Shown here one piece after another: positions 1 through 8,392 of a stretch of DNA of 64,000 bases (position 1 is the stretch's first letter; each line of letters starts with the position of its first letter). The position numbers and the translations under genes were made by a program. The notes below the pieces were generated by a model. That model did no database searches, was not told where the DNA came from, and worked only from the letters and a program-made list of their open reading frames with translations. The DNA lies in the NCBI RefSeq assembly GCF_002797445.1, contig NZ_PGEP01000001.1, forward strand, positions 62,001 to 126,000, written 5' to 3'. This DNA comes from Acidovorax sp. 69. GTDB lineage: Bacteria > Pseudomonadota > Gammaproteobacteria > Burkholderiales > Burkholderiaceae_C.

Positions 1-1784
1 ATCAAGGCCCGCAAGACATGGTGAGCCCCCACGCTCGGCACTAGCGTGTCCTCGCTGCCCCCCAAGGGGGCGTTCGCGGCTTCGGGCGGCCGTGCGCCGC
101 TCAACAACCCTTCGGTCACGCGCTGGGCCACCGCCGACACGGTGGCTCCCTCGTTCTGCAACTGTTGTGCCCGCGCCGCCAGCGCCCCCAGGTCCACCCC
201 CAGCTCCTGCATCCAGCGCAGGCTGCCCACCAGATAGCTCTGGCCATCCACCTCGCCCTCGGTGCCGCGCCCGGGTACGGCGCGCACATCCTGTGCAGTG
301 ACCACGCTGATCTGCCGCTCACCCGCAGCCGCCACCACGGCACGCGCCAGCGGATGTTCGCTGCCGCTTTGCACCGCAGCCACCGCAGCCATCACGGCCG
401 CCTCGTCCAGGCCGGGCACCACATCAAACGCAGTCAGGCGGGGCTGTCCCACGGTCAGCGTGCCAGTCTTGTCAAAGGCCACCACATCCACCTTGTGGGC
501 CAGCTCCAGCGCCTGCACATCCTTGATCAAAATGCCGTTTTTCGCAGCCACCCCGGTGCCCGCCATGATGGCAGCGGGTGTCGCCAGCCCCAGCGCACAG
601 GGGCAGGCAATCACCATCACGGCCACGGCGTGGATCAGCGCAGCCTCTATGCCCACGCCCGCCCACAACCAGCCCAACAGCGTCACCACCGCCACCACCA
701 GCACCACCGGCACAAAAATGGCCGATACCTGATCCACCAGCCGCTGGATGGGCGCCTTGGCCGCCTGGGCGTCCTCCACCAGCCGGATGATCTGGGCCAG
801 CACCGTCTCGGCCCCCACGGCCGTCACCGCCATCACGATGCGGCCGTCGCCATTGATCGAGCCACCCGTCAGGGCCGCGCCCACATCACGGGCCACCGGC
901 AGCGGCTCACCGGTCAGCATGGATTCATCCACTTGCGTGTGGCCCTCGTGCACCGTGCCATCCACGGGAATGCGCTCGCCGGGCCGTACCACCAGTTGGT
1001 CGCCCACCAGCACCTCAGCCACGGGCACATCCACCTCGCCGTCTTTGCCCAGCAGGTGCACCACATCCGGCCGCAGCGCGTGCAGCGCACGAATGGCCGC
1101 CGTGGTTTGCCGCTTGGCGCGCGCCTCCAGCCACTTGCCCAACAACACCAGCGTGACGACCACGGCCGACGCCTCGAAGTACAGATGCGGCACATGGCCC
1201 GGATGGTCGGTGGGGGCCGTGAGCCACAGCCACATCGACAAGCCCCAGCCCGCGCTGGTGCCCATGGACACCAGCAAATCCATGTTGCCCGACAGCGCCT
1301 TGGCCGCATGCCATCCTGCCTTGTAAAACCGCGCGCCCAGAATGAACTGCACCGGCGTGGCCAGCACAAACTGCACCCAGGCGGGCAGCATCCAGTGCTG
1401 GCCGAACAGGTCACCCACCATGGGCAACACCAGCGGCGCCGACAGCAGCAGGCCAATGCCCACGGGCCAAAAGCCCGCCCAGGGCGACAGATCCTCCGGC
1501 GCATCCTCCTGCCCCGCCGCTCGCGGCTCGTAGCCCGCGTTGCGCACCGCACGGCGCAGCAGCGCCTCCATGGCGGCGGCATCCGCGCCCACGCTGGTGG
1601 CAAAGGCAATGCGCGCAGACTCAGTCGCTAGGTTGACCGAGGCCTCCTGCACACCTGGCACCTTGCGCAGCGCACGCTCCACACGGCCCACACAGCTTGC
1701 GCAGGTCATGCCGGAAATACCCAGGTCCAGCGAGTGGGCTGTCTCTGGCGCAGTGATGGGGGTTGGGGTGGTGGTGGTGTTCAT
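1..1784 (-). CDS. copA: Copper-translocating P-type ATPase (CopA-like), C-terminus beyond window
   Basis: About 594 codons are visible; the gene runs off the left edge. It should export Cu(I) across the inner membrane using ATP. An N-terminal heavy-metal-associated domain carries GMTCASC (about residues 25-31). Transmembrane helices, the DESMLTGE actuator motif, the CPC metal-transport motif ([13 protein letters not shown]) and the DKTGTLT phosphorylation motif follow in the usual order, so copper or silver is the expected substrate. The start ATG at 1784 is followed by a Thr-rich stretch. It is divergent from copZ and cueR, with a CueR-type operator just upstream. Odd: between the GATVSAVAQ segment and the visible end lies an extra stretch that reads as translated intergenic repeat (see 25-112). 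Confidence 0.93.
   Translation of the reverse strand, partial: MNTTTTPTPITAPETAHSLDLGISGMTCASCVGRVERALRKVPGVQEASVNLATESARIAFATSVGADAAAMEALLRRAVRNAGYEPRAAGQEDAPEDLSPWAGFWPVGIGLLLSAPLVLPMVGDLFGQHWMLPAWVQFVLATPVQFILGARFYKAGWHAAKALSGNMDLLVSMGTSAGWGLSMWLWLTAPTDHPGHVPHLYFEASAVVVTLVLLGKWLEARAKRQTTAAIRALHALRPDVVHLLGKDGEVDVPVAEVLVGDQLVVRPGERIPVDGTVHEGHTQVDESMLTGEPLPVARDVGAALTGGSINGDGRIVMAVTAVGAETVLAQIIRLVEDAQAAKAPIQRLVDQVSAIFVPVVLVVAVVTLLGWLWAGVGIEAALIHAVAVMVIACPCALGLATPAAIMAGTGVAAKNGILIKDVQALELAHKVDVVAFDKTGTLTVGQPRLTAFDVVPGLDEAAVMAAVAAVQSGSEHPLARAVVAAAGERQISVVTAQDVRAVPGRGTEGEVDGQSYLVGSLRWMQELGVDLGALAARAQQLQNEGATVSAVAQRVTEGLLSGARPPEAANAPLGGSEDTLVPSVGAHHVLRAL
25..112. repeat. Comamonadaceae-type GC-rich repeat inside copA
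   Basis: The minus strand reads CCCCCTTGGGGGGCAGCGAG then GTGCCGAGCGTGGGGGC. This layout matches a GC-rich palindromic element usually found between genes in Comamonadaceae (recognised from memory). Here it is translated in frame as part of the ATPase, giving an Ala/Pro/Gly-rich segment where CopA proteins normally have a short loop. Confidence 0.5.
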
Positions 1785-1799
1785 GGCGGGGATAGTGAT

Positions 1800-1818
1800 C
1801 CTTGACGTGATGGCAAGG
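1800..1818 (-). promoter_or_regulatory. CueR-type operator and copA promoter
   Basis: On the minus strand the 19 bp CCTTGCCATCACGTCAAGG is an inverted repeat (CCTTG/CAAGG) like MerR-family copper boxes. It overlaps a TTGACC -35 element followed, after a long 19-base spacer, by CACTAT. The long spacer is the hallmark of MerR/CueR-controlled promoters. It sits 16 bases from the copA start codon, so CueR encoded nearby is the likely regulator. Confidence 0.7.
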
Positions 1819-1951
1819 TCAAGCATTGATATTGATCAACCCTCACATCATGAGTGCCTTGGAGCCCATTTGACTCTGCCACGATGTCAAGCTTCATCAT
1901 TCGTTTCGGTCAATACAACGGCCCTCTTGAAAACCAACCCAAGGACACTCG

Positions 1952-2155
1952 ATGACAACCACCACCACATTCCAAGTTCAAGGCATGACTTGCGGCCACT
2001 GCGAACGCGCCGTCACCCAGGCCGTGCAACAGATCGACCCCAACGCCCAGGTGCGCATCGACCGCGCCAGTGGCAAGGTGGACGTGGACAGCACCGCACC
2101 GCGCGAGGACTTGGCCGCCGCCATCGCCGAAGAAGGCTACACCGTCGCGGCTTGA
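1952..2155 (+). CDS. copZ: Heavy-metal-associated domain protein, CopZ-like copper chaperone
   Basis: This 67-residue protein is a single HMA domain. The GMTCGHC motif near residues 11-17 supplies the two cysteines that bind Cu(I). Such chaperones carry copper in the cytoplasm to the N-terminal domain of CopA or to CueR. The end ...EEGYTVAA is typical of the fold. It lies between divergent copA and downstream cueR, separated from cueR by an inverted repeat. The start follows the sequence AAGGACACTCG, an acceptable ribosome-binding site. Confidence 0.9.
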   Translation: MTTTTTFQVQGMTCGHCERAVTQAVQQIDPNAQVRIDRASGKVDVDSTAPREDLAAAIAEEGYTVAA

Positions 2156-2182
2156 TGCGGGTATGCATTCAAAAATCTCAAC

Positions 2183-2242
2183 CCGTTCACGCTGAGCCCG
2201 TCGAAGCGCCGCGCGAGGCTGCGACAAGCTCAGCCCGAACGG
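2183..2242. repeat. Inverted repeat between copZ and cueR
   Basis: Two 21-base arms (2183-2203 and 2222-2242) match at 17 of 21 positions as an inverted repeat. The core is GCTGAGC with flanking CCGTTC and GTCG. The GAGCTTGTCGAA-type core is a common intergenic palindrome in beta-proteobacteria. It could also act as a weak hairpin in the transcript. Confidence 0.6.
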
Positions 2243-2251
2243 TTGTGATGG

Positions 2252-2803
2252 ATGAACGCGAACAGACACTGCCCCCACCATGACCACGCCAACGCCCCAG
2301 CACGTACGCACCCCGCCCCCACACCTGGCAAACCAGCAGTGCCCCGCGCCGTCTCCTGGCCCGTGCCCATCGGCATCGCCGCCCAGCGCGCGGGCATCTC
2401 GGCGCGCATGGTGCGGCACTACGAATCGCTGGGCCTTGTCAAAGGCGTGGGCCGCACCGACAGCGGTTACCGCCAGTACACCGAGGCCGATGTGCACGCC
2501 CTGCAATTCATCCGCCGCAGCCGCGACCTCGGTTTTTCGATGGAAGAAATCGCCGACCTGCTGGGCCTGTGGCACGACCGCAGCCGCGCCAGCAGCCAGG
2601 TCAAACGCATCGCGCAGCAGCACATCGACGACCTGAGCGAACGCATCGCTTCCATGCAGGCCATGCAGCGCACGCTGCAAACCCTGGTGTCCTGCTGCCA
2701 GGGCAATGACCGGCCGGACTGCCCCATCCTGGACGACCTGGCGGCGGGACATGGTGAACCGGGCAGCAGCAGCCCAAAAAGGAAAACGCTACCAAATAAA
2801 TAG
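2252..2803 (+). CDS. cueR: MerR-family copper-responsive regulator CueR
   Basis: This is a 183-residue transcription activator of copper export. The MerR winged-helix domain starts around residue 38 (GIAAQRAGISARMVRHYESLG). A long dimerisation helix follows, and the C-terminal metal loop contains CCQGNDRPDCPIL, whose C-N7-C spacing is that of Cu(I)-sensing CueR. Compared with standard CueR (about 135 residues) there is an extra N-terminal stretch rich in His and Pro (HCPHHDH); a GTG at 2363 would give the normal start, so the extension may not be translated. The likely target is the operator at 1800-1818. Confidence 0.88.
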   Translation: MNANRHCPHHDHANAPARTHPAPTPGKPAVPRAVSWPVPIGIAAQRAGISARMVRHYESLGLVKGVGRTDSGYRQYTEADVHALQFIRRSRDLGFSMEEIADLLGLWHDRSRASSQVKRIAQQHIDDLSERIASMQAMQRTLQTLVSCCQGNDRPDCPILDDLAAGHGEPGSSSPKRKTLPNK

Positions 2804-2836
2804 CTGCCAGCGCTTATCCAAAAAGCGCTAGATGCC
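2788..2836 (+). repeat. Dispersed intergenic palindrome, copy 1
   Basis: Contains AATAGCTGCCAGCGCTTATC followed by AAAAAGCGCTAGATGCC. It lies between cueR and hsdM and is the left-most of about 13 related copies in the window. Confidence 0.75.
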
Positions 2837-2926
2837 AAAAATACCAGGAACTTTCGCAACCCGACCCCCGGCGGCGCCCCATGGCAGACTCTCAGGCTCC
2901 CTTACAGCCCCCTACAGACTGCCCCC

Positions 2927-4489
2927 ATGCTCACCGGTGACCTGCGCAACAAAGTCGATCAAGTCTGGAACGCCTTCTGGTCCGGCGGCATCGCCAACCC
3001 CATTGAAGTCATCGAGCAGATCACCTACCTGCTCTTTCTGCGCGCGCTCGACAGCGACCAGACCCGCGAAGACAACAAGGCCCTGCGCCTAAAGACCCAG
3101 CCGGTGCACCTCATCCCCACCGGCCAGGACGCGCAAGGCCGCCCGCACGACGACATGCGCTGGTCCCGCTTCAAGAACATGGCGCCCGCCGACATGTTCG
3201 ACGTGCTCAGCAACCAGGTCTTCCCCTTCCTGCGCGGCCTGCAAATGTCGGGCGGCCCTGCGGCAGAGACCGCCTTCGCCCGCCACATGCGCGATGCGCG
3301 TTTCACCATCCCCACGCCTGGCCTGCTCGCCAAGGTGGTCGATTTGCTCGACACCATCCCCCTGGACGACCGCGACACCAAGGGCGACCTGTACGAATAC
3401 ATGCTCGGCAAGATCGCATCCGCCGGGCAAAACGGGCAATTCAGAACGCCCCGCCACCTCATCGATTTGATGGTGGCCCTGACGGCCCCCACACCGCAAG
3501 ACACCATTTGCGACCCCGCCAGCGGCACCTGCGGCTTCTTGGTGGCCGCAGGCGAATACCTGCGCCGCACCTACCCCGACATGCTGCGCGTGCCCGCGCA
3601 AAACGCGCACTTCCACAACGGCATGTTCCACGGGTACGACTTTGACAACACCATGCTGCGCATCGGCAGCATGAACATGGTGCTGCACGGCGTAGAGCAC
3701 CCCGCCATCGAATACCGCGACTCGCTCTCCGAAGGCGCCGCAGGCGACGCTGGTGCCTACAGCCTCATCCTGGCCAACCCACCGTTTGCTGGCAGCCTCG
3801 ACCACGAGAGCACGGCCAAAGATTTGCAAAGCATCGTCAAAACCAAAAAGACCGAGCTACTCTTCCTCGCCCTGTTCCTGCGCCTGCTCAAAACCGGCGG
3901 CCGGGCGGCGGTGATCGTGCCCGACGGCGTGCTCTTTGGCAGCAGCAAGGCGCACAAAGAACTGCGCCGCAAGCTGGTGGAAGAGCAAAAGCTCGACGCC
4001 GTCATCAGCCTGCCCGGCGGTGTGTTCAAGCCCTACGCGGGCGTCAGCACCGCCATCCTGCTCTTCACCAAAACCATGAGCGGCGGCACAGACAACGTCT
4101 GGTTCTACGACATGCAGCAGGATGGCTGGAGCCTGGACGACAAACGCCAGCCCCTGCTGGATGCAAGCCTTTTAGGTCTGCAGCGCTTTGTGGACGGGCG
4201 CAACCAGCTATCAGAATCAGAGCATTCCAAGAACAACCTACCCGATGTGCTGGAGCGCTGGGGCCAGCGAAGCGGCACCGAACGCGACCGCCCCCGCACC
4301 GCCCAGAGCTTCTGCGTGCCTAAGGCCGACATCGAGGCCAATGGGTATGACCTGAGCATCAACCGGTACAAGGAGGTGGTGCATGAGCAGGTGCAGCACC
4401 GGGCGCCGGGGGAGATCTTGGCGGAGTTGCGAGAGTTGGAAGATGAGATTGCGCGGGGGATGGGGGTGTTGGAGGGGATGTTGAAGTGA
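2927..4489 (+). CDS. hsdM: Type I restriction-modification system methyltransferase subunit HsdM
   Basis: This 520-residue N6-adenine DNA methylase transfers a methyl group from S-adenosylmethionine to the target site as part of the M2S complex and is also part of the R2M2S nuclease. An N-terminal helical HsdM domain (DQVWNAFWSGG, ITYLLFLRALD) precedes the methylase core. Visible motifs are the AdoMet-binding DPASGTCGFLV near residues 198-208 and the catalytic NPPF (LANPPFAGS) near residue 283. Length is normal for the family. Its TGA overlaps the GTG of hsdS (GTGA), implying translational coupling. Confidence 0.95.
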   Translation: MLTGDLRNKVDQVWNAFWSGGIANPIEVIEQITYLLFLRALDSDQTREDNKALRLKTQPVHLIPTGQDAQGRPHDDMRWSRFKNMAPADMFDVLSNQVFPFLRGLQMSGGPAAETAFARHMRDARFTIPTPGLLAKVVDLLDTIPLDDRDTKGDLYEYMLGKIASAGQNGQFRTPRHLIDLMVALTAPTPQDTICDPASGTCGFLVAAGEYLRRTYPDMLRVPAQNAHFHNGMFHGYDFDNTMLRIGSMNMVLHGVEHPAIEYRDSLSEGAAGDAGAYSLILANPPFAGSLDHESTAKDLQSIVKTKKTELLFLALFLRLLKTGGRAAVIVPDGVLFGSSKAHKELRRKLVEEQKLDAVISLPGGVFKPYAGVSTAILLFTKTMSGGTDNVWFYDMQQDGWSLDDKRQPLLDASLLGLQRFVDGRNQLSESEHSKNNLPDVLERWGQRSGTERDRPRTAQSFCVPKADIEANGYDLSINRYKEVVHEQVQHRAPGEILAELRELEDEIARGMGVLEGMLK

Positions 4490-5600
4490 ATGCCGTAACA
4501 GCCCTTCTTGGAGACGTCACCATCTTGCAGGCGGGTATTGGATTTCCGCCAGCGCTACAGGGGCGCAGCAGTGGAGACTTCCCTTTTGCCAAAGTTGGAG
4601 ATATCTCACGCTGCGGGAGATCCGACAGTTCAGTTCTTTCCACCGCAGATCACTATGTAAATCAAAGCGACGTTGAACAGCTTCGTGCCAAGCTTGTGCC
4701 CATAGGTAGTGTCTTATTTGCAAAAATTGGCGAAGCGATTCGGCAGAACCATCGCGTAGTTGCGGGCTGTCCTTTACTCATCGACAACAACGCAATGGCA
4801 GCGATCCCAAGTGACCGAATTGACAGCCGCTTTCTGTACCACTACCTAAAAACAGTTGACTTCTACGCTTTAGCACCGGCAACAACCGTGCCCGCTATGC
4901 GAAAAAGTGAGCTTGAAAAAATTCGCATTCCGCTTCCCAAAGCCGATGAACAACGCCGCATCGCCGCCATCCTCGACCAAGCCGAAACCCTCCGAACCCA
5001 ACGCCGCACCGCCCTGGCCCTGCTCGACAGCCTCACCCAGTCTCTCTTTCTCGATATGTTTGGGGACCCGGTGGCGAATCACTTGAATTTGCCCAAGGCA
5101 CCCTTGGGAAGTTTGATGAAATTGAGAAGCGGCAATTTTTTGCCCGCTTCACAAATGGCTGTCGATGGAGTGTTCCCCGTTTATGGGGGCAATGGCATCA
5201 ATGGATCACACGATGCTTTCATGTTTGAAGAACCAAAAATTGTGATTGGACGTGTTGGTGCCTACTGTGGCTGTGTTCATGTGACAAAACCATGCAGCTG
5301 GATAACTGACAACGCGCTTTATTTAGACACCGTGAGTGACTCACTCCAGCCGGAATATCTGGCATTTGCTCTCAACGAGGCTCGGTTGAATCAGTACGCG
5401 AGCCAATCTGGTCAGCCGCTTATTTCTGGCGCTCGAATTGCTCCCATATCGCTTCTCGTCCCCCCGCTCCCCTCCAACAAACCTTCGCCACCCGCATCGC
5501 CTCCATCGAAGCCCTCAAAGCCACCCACCGCCACGCCCTGGCCGCGCTGGATGCGCTGTTTGTCTCGCTGCAGCAGCGGGCGTTTACAGGGGCGTTGTGA
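4486..5600 (+). CDS. hsdS: Type I specificity subunit HsdS, frameshifted near its 3' end
   Basis: HsdS selects the DNA target for both methylation and cleavage. Two target-recognition domains are seen: residues about 1-150 and 195-325, separated by the conserved helix DEQRRIAAILDQAETLRTQRR. The second conserved helix should read LQQTFATRIASIEALKATHR...LQQRAFTGAL and stop at 5598-5600, but it lies one frame away. The run CCCC at 5469-5472 needs one more C to restore the frame. As written, translation misses that stop and continues in frame through mntA to 5925, giving a 479-residue HsdS-MntA fusion. The recognition domains are visibly more AT-rich than hsdM, as is common for exchanged specificity domains. 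Start is GTG overlapping the hsdM stop. Confidence 0.85.
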
Positions 5601-5634
5601 TACAAGTTTCCCCTTGCACCCAGGAGCCCCCGCC

Positions 5635-5925
5635 ATGCGCCCATCCACTGCTCTGCACACCCACCGCGACGCCATTCGCGCCATTGCCCTGAGCCACCGC
5701 GTGACCAACGTGCGCGTGTTCGGCTCGGTGGTGCACGGCGATGACACGGACGAAAGCGACCTGGACATTCTGGTGGAGCCCACGCCCGAAACCACGCTCA
5801 TGGACATTGCCAAGATCCAGCTCGAACTGGGGCAGCTGCTGGGCATCCCCGTAGACGTGCTCACCCCCAAAGGCCTGCCCGCCAAGTTCCGCGACCAGGT
5901 CATCGCCCAGGCGCAGGCGCTGTGA
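5635..5925 (+). CDS. mntA: MntA-type nucleotidyltransferase antitoxin
   Basis: This 96-residue minimal nucleotidyltransferase contains the family signature GSX10DXD, seen as GSVVHGDDTDESDLD near residues 29-43. In characterised HepT/MntA pairs, MntA inactivates the HEPN toxin by adding AMP to a tyrosine. The stop overlaps the GTG start of the downstream HEPN gene, the normal arrangement of this module. Because of the one-base shift in hsdS the same frame is open from hsdS, so a fusion product is possible; an ATG at 5635 about 35 bases behind the intended hsdS stop gives the free protein of normal size. Confidence 0.88.
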   Translation: MRPSTALHTHRDAIRAIALSHRVTNVRVFGSVVHGDDTDESDLDILVEPTPETTLMDIAKIQLELGQLLGIPVDVLTPKGLPAKFRDQVIAQAQAL

Positions 5926-6290
5926 GCAAGGCAGACGCACTGCGGGTGCCCGACTACCTGGCCCACATCGTGGAGGCCATCGACCGCATTCACCGGTATG
6001 TAGGCGGCATGGCCGAGGCCACCTTCCTGGCCGACGAAAAAACGCAAGACGCCGTGGTGCGCAACTTCGAGATCCTGGGCGAAGCCGCCCACAACATCGA
6101 GAAGCTGCACCCCGCCTTTGCAGCACGCCACGCCCAGGTGCCATGGGCGCTGATGTACACCATGCGCAACCGCGTGGCGCATGGGTACTTCAAGGTGGAC
6201 TACGCGCTGGTGTGGAACACGATTCACGCGGATTTGCCGGAGTTGCGTGCGCTGGTGGGTGCACTGCTGACGGACGGTGCCGCAACATGA
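5922..6290 (+). CDS. hepT: HepT-like HEPN ribonuclease toxin (DUF86)
   Basis: This 122-residue HEPN-domain protein has the RX4HXY motif near residues 87-94 (RNRVAHGY), the active site of RNA-cleaving HEPN toxins and the site of AMPylation by MntA. The conserved helix VVRNFEILGEAAHNI is also present. It starts with GTG inside the mntA stop (GTGA overlap), so antitoxin and toxin are co-translated. Location between two hsdS 3' ends inside a type I restriction locus suggests a role as a guard or stabiliser of the defence island; that role is inference. Confidence 0.9.
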   Translation: MSKADALRVPDYLAHIVEAIDRIHRYVGGMAEATFLADEKTQDAVVRNFEILGEAAHNIEKLHPAFAARHAQVPWALMYTMRNRVAHGYFKVDYALVWNTIHADLPELRALVGALLTDGAAT

Positions 6291-6300
6291 TTTTTGTCAC

Positions 6301-6402
6301 CGGCCGCAGAGCCTCCATCGAAGCCCCCACCGCCGCGCCCTGGCCGCGCTGGATGCGCTGTTTGCCTCGCTGCAGCAGCGGGCATTTGCGGGGCGGTTGT
6401 GA
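6301..6402 (+). pseudogene. Degenerate second copy of the hsdS 3' end
   Basis: The stretch beginning GCCTCCATCGAAGCC and ending in GGGGCGGTTGTGA is nearly identical to 5500-5600, the last codons of hsdS. Differences are a 10-base deletion (CTCAAAGCCA lost), a few substitutions, and no upstream coding sequence. It marks either a second hsdS that was lost or the far side of the mntA-hepT insertion. It is not expected to be translated. Confidence 0.8.
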
Positions 6403-6471
6403 AGAACGACCACGACCTGGGGTAAAGAGAAAATCCCTGAATTTCCCAATGGATTCAATGACTTAGCCGGT

Positions 6472-6511
6472 GGTGCCCTCATCCGTGAGGGCACCAAAGC
6501 TTGGCCTTTTT
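6472..6511. terminator. Putative intrinsic terminator behind hsdM-hsdS-mntA-hepT
   Basis: A perfect 10-bp stem GGTGCCCTCA/TGAGGGCACC with a TCCG loop spans 6472-6495, and a five-T run lies 12 bases further on at 6507-6511. The T run is later than ideal, so efficiency is uncertain. It separates the plus-strand cluster from the converging AlbA_2 gene. Confidence 0.55.
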
Positions 6512-6574
6512 AGTGTTGGGCGGGGACAGCAGCAGGCGAAACACGCCCAGCGCTCCGGACGAGCAATCGGCACC

Positions 6575-6684
6575 TCCATCAAGTACCCGTCAAACAAGCA
6601 AACTTTGCTAACTTGTTGTCAATAAAGGGAATTTTTGAAACCAGCGCTTCAGAAGCGCCTTTCCATCAAGTACCCATCAAACAA
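6575..6684 (+). repeat. Direct repeat pair of 23 bases flanking a small palindrome
   Basis: TCCATCAAGTACCC[G/A]TCAAACAA occurs at 6575-6597 and again at 6662-6684 with one mismatch. Between the copies is the stem GCGCTTC-A-GAAGCGC (6644-6658). The second copy ends just outside the stop codon of the AlbA_2 gene. The pair could be a recombination or attachment scar; no integrase is visible. Confidence 0.6.
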
Positions 6685-6685
6685 A

Positions 6686-8149
6686 TCAGGCCCAGTGCGG
6701 CACATAGCGGCGCAGCTTGGGCGCCGCAGCTTCATCCTCCAGGCGGATAACACCAGCCGCCAGCGCATCCTTGAGCAGCCGAGAGGCTATGGCGCTGTTT
6801 TTGGGGTCAATACCAAAGCGCTGACGCAGCGTGGTGTTGTTCATGTACTCGCGCTGCACGTAGCGCAGGCAAGCGTGCAGGTACACAGCGCGCACCCGGT
6901 CCTCGCGATCCATGCCCGCCAGGGGGCGCGGGGCAAACAGGGTGGCGCGGGTGGATTCGCCCACCACGTCAAACGCAGGGGCTGGGAGCTGGTACAGCTC
7001 GGCTTCGGCCACCACCTTGTCAACACCACTGCCACGCTCCTCACAAATACCCACCAATCGCATGATGGAGGCCAGGCTCTCATTGCGCGACCGGGGCGGG
7101 TGATCCAGCATGCGGTGGGGCTCCATGAGCGGCTTGCCGGGGTTGGTGATTTCCATCCGGTCATCAAAGATTTCGACCATGGGGCCGCTGCCTGTCACGC
7201 TCAGGTCTTGATGGATCAGTGCGTTGGCCACCAGTTCACGAATGGCCAATTCGGGGTACATGCGCACCGATCTGCGCAATGCCTGCCCAATCACCTCATT
7301 GATGGGCAGCAGATTGTTCACGAATCCCACCAACCCTTCAAAGCCCGCCGCGTAGCCGCGCATGCCTTCTTGCTCGCGCAGGGTTTTGACGCGCCCGGTC
7401 CCTTCGTAAACCACCACGCGCACGGCCTTGCGTTGCAGGCGCGGAAAGTCAGCTAACCGCTTGGCAAATAGCAATGCCCCCAAGTTGAAGATGCGCCAAT
7501 GGCCCCCACCCATCGGTTCAATCATGCGATGTGCCTGCAACCCGGCCAGCATGCCATCGCGATGATTGGGGACCGGCTTGTCCAGCAGCTCAAAAAACGC
7601 CGGGTAGTCGATGAGTTTCAAGACCTCATCGGCGCCGAGTTTCTCGGCGGCAGCCAACATTTCGAAGGGAGTGGCGTCCAACATCCGCCATAGCGTGCGC
7701 TCTTTTTCAGGAAAGTCTTTGAGCGGCTTCTTGTAAGAGCCAACCCGGATGTACTCCGCCCCTTGAAACTTCACCGGGTGCCGAAACGCAGAATCAATCT
7801 CCAGCAAAACGACCGAACGCCCGTCGATCTCAATGCGGTGAAAATGAAAGCCGATACGCGGGCTCAACAGGCGCAACAACCAGCTTTCCAGCTCTTCGTT
7901 ACCTTGCCGAACAGTTCGCGGGTCAAAACTCGTACCCACAATGGCGTGCCCCTGGTCGGCAACGCCCCAAAGCATGTACGCATGGGCCCTGCCTTCCAAA
8001 GCAGCACTGTTGGCCAGTGCAGAGATGTACTCGCCAATGTCTTGCGGGTCGGCCTTGTTTTCCTTGAACTCCAGCCAGCCCGTTTCAGATGGCATGGCCG
8101 CAAACTCAAGTACCAAACTGCGCAAGTAATTTTGGTCTCGCAAGTTCAT
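6686..8149 (-). CDS. AlbA_2/Schlafen-domain protein with GHKL ATPase domain
   Basis: This 487-residue protein belongs to the COG2865 type. The N-terminal AlbA_2 nucleic-acid-binding domain has the signature WLEFKENKADPQDIGEYISALANSA (about residues 25-50) and IRVGSYKKPL. The C-terminal GHKL-type ATPase fold shows the N-box-like ELVANALIHQD and the G1-like DDRMEITNPGKP (about residues 300-345). A wHTH-like tail follows. Such genes are frequent passengers of type I restriction loci. Here it is inverted between hepT and the hipB-like/hsdR pair, so it has its own promoter in the 243-base gap shared with the HipB-like gene. Its biochemical role is not known. Confidence 0.8.
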   Translation of the reverse strand: MNLRDQNYLRSLVLEFAAMPSETGWLEFKENKADPQDIGEYISALANSAALEGRAHAYMLWGVADQGHAIVGTSFDPRTVRQGNEELESWLLRLLSPRIGFHFHRIEIDGRSVVLLEIDSAFRHPVKFQGAEYIRVGSYKKPLKDFPEKERTLWRMLDATPFEMLAAAEKLGADEVLKLIDYPAFFELLDKPVPNHRDGMLAGLQAHRMIEPMGGGHWRIFNLGALLFAKRLADFPRLQRKAVRVVVYEGTGRVKTLREQEGMRGYAAGFEGLVGFVNNLLPINEVIGQALRRSVRMYPELAIRELVANALIHQDLSVTGSGPMVEIFDDRMEITNPGKPLMEPHRMLDHPPRSRNESLASIMRLVGICEERGSGVDKVVAEAELYQLPAPAFDVVGESTRATLFAPRPLAGMDREDRVRAVYLHACLRYVQREYMNNTTLRQRFGIDPKNSAIASRLLKDALAAGVIRLEDEAAAPKLRRYVPHWA

Positions 8150-8323
8150 CTCTCTTCACAGTTTCCAGATTGCATATTCGGTCGCCAATTCTTGAGATGG
8201 GACCACAGCGCAGTATCGCAGCAGCCTGCATGAAACCGACACAAGCACTGAGCGTTGTCACCGGGTGAGCCTTCGCAACAAAAAAACTACCCATGGCTTG
8301 TGAAGCAAGCCCATCACTTAAAG

Positions 8324-8389
8324 TGTCCTCATAAGAGCAAAAGCGACCAAAAAAGCTGATTCGGTGTTGAGATTGCTCTTATAGGGACA
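8324..8389. promoter_or_regulatory. Inverted-repeat operator upstream of HipB-like gene
   Basis: TGTCCTCATAAGAGCAA (8324-8340) and TTGCTCTTATAGGGACA (8373-8389) are inverted copies matching at 15 of 17 positions, 32 bases apart, ending three bases before the ATG at 8393. Position and symmetry suggest autoregulation of the downstream regulator and, through coupling, of hsdR. It also lies in the promoter region of the divergent AlbA_2 gene. Confidence 0.7.
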
Positions 8390-8392
8390 AAA

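Noticed and set aside
165..1631. Long plus-strand open frame (488 codons) opposite copA
   Set aside because: It is rich in His, Gln and Arg, has no family motif and lies antisense to a complete set of P-type ATPase motifs.
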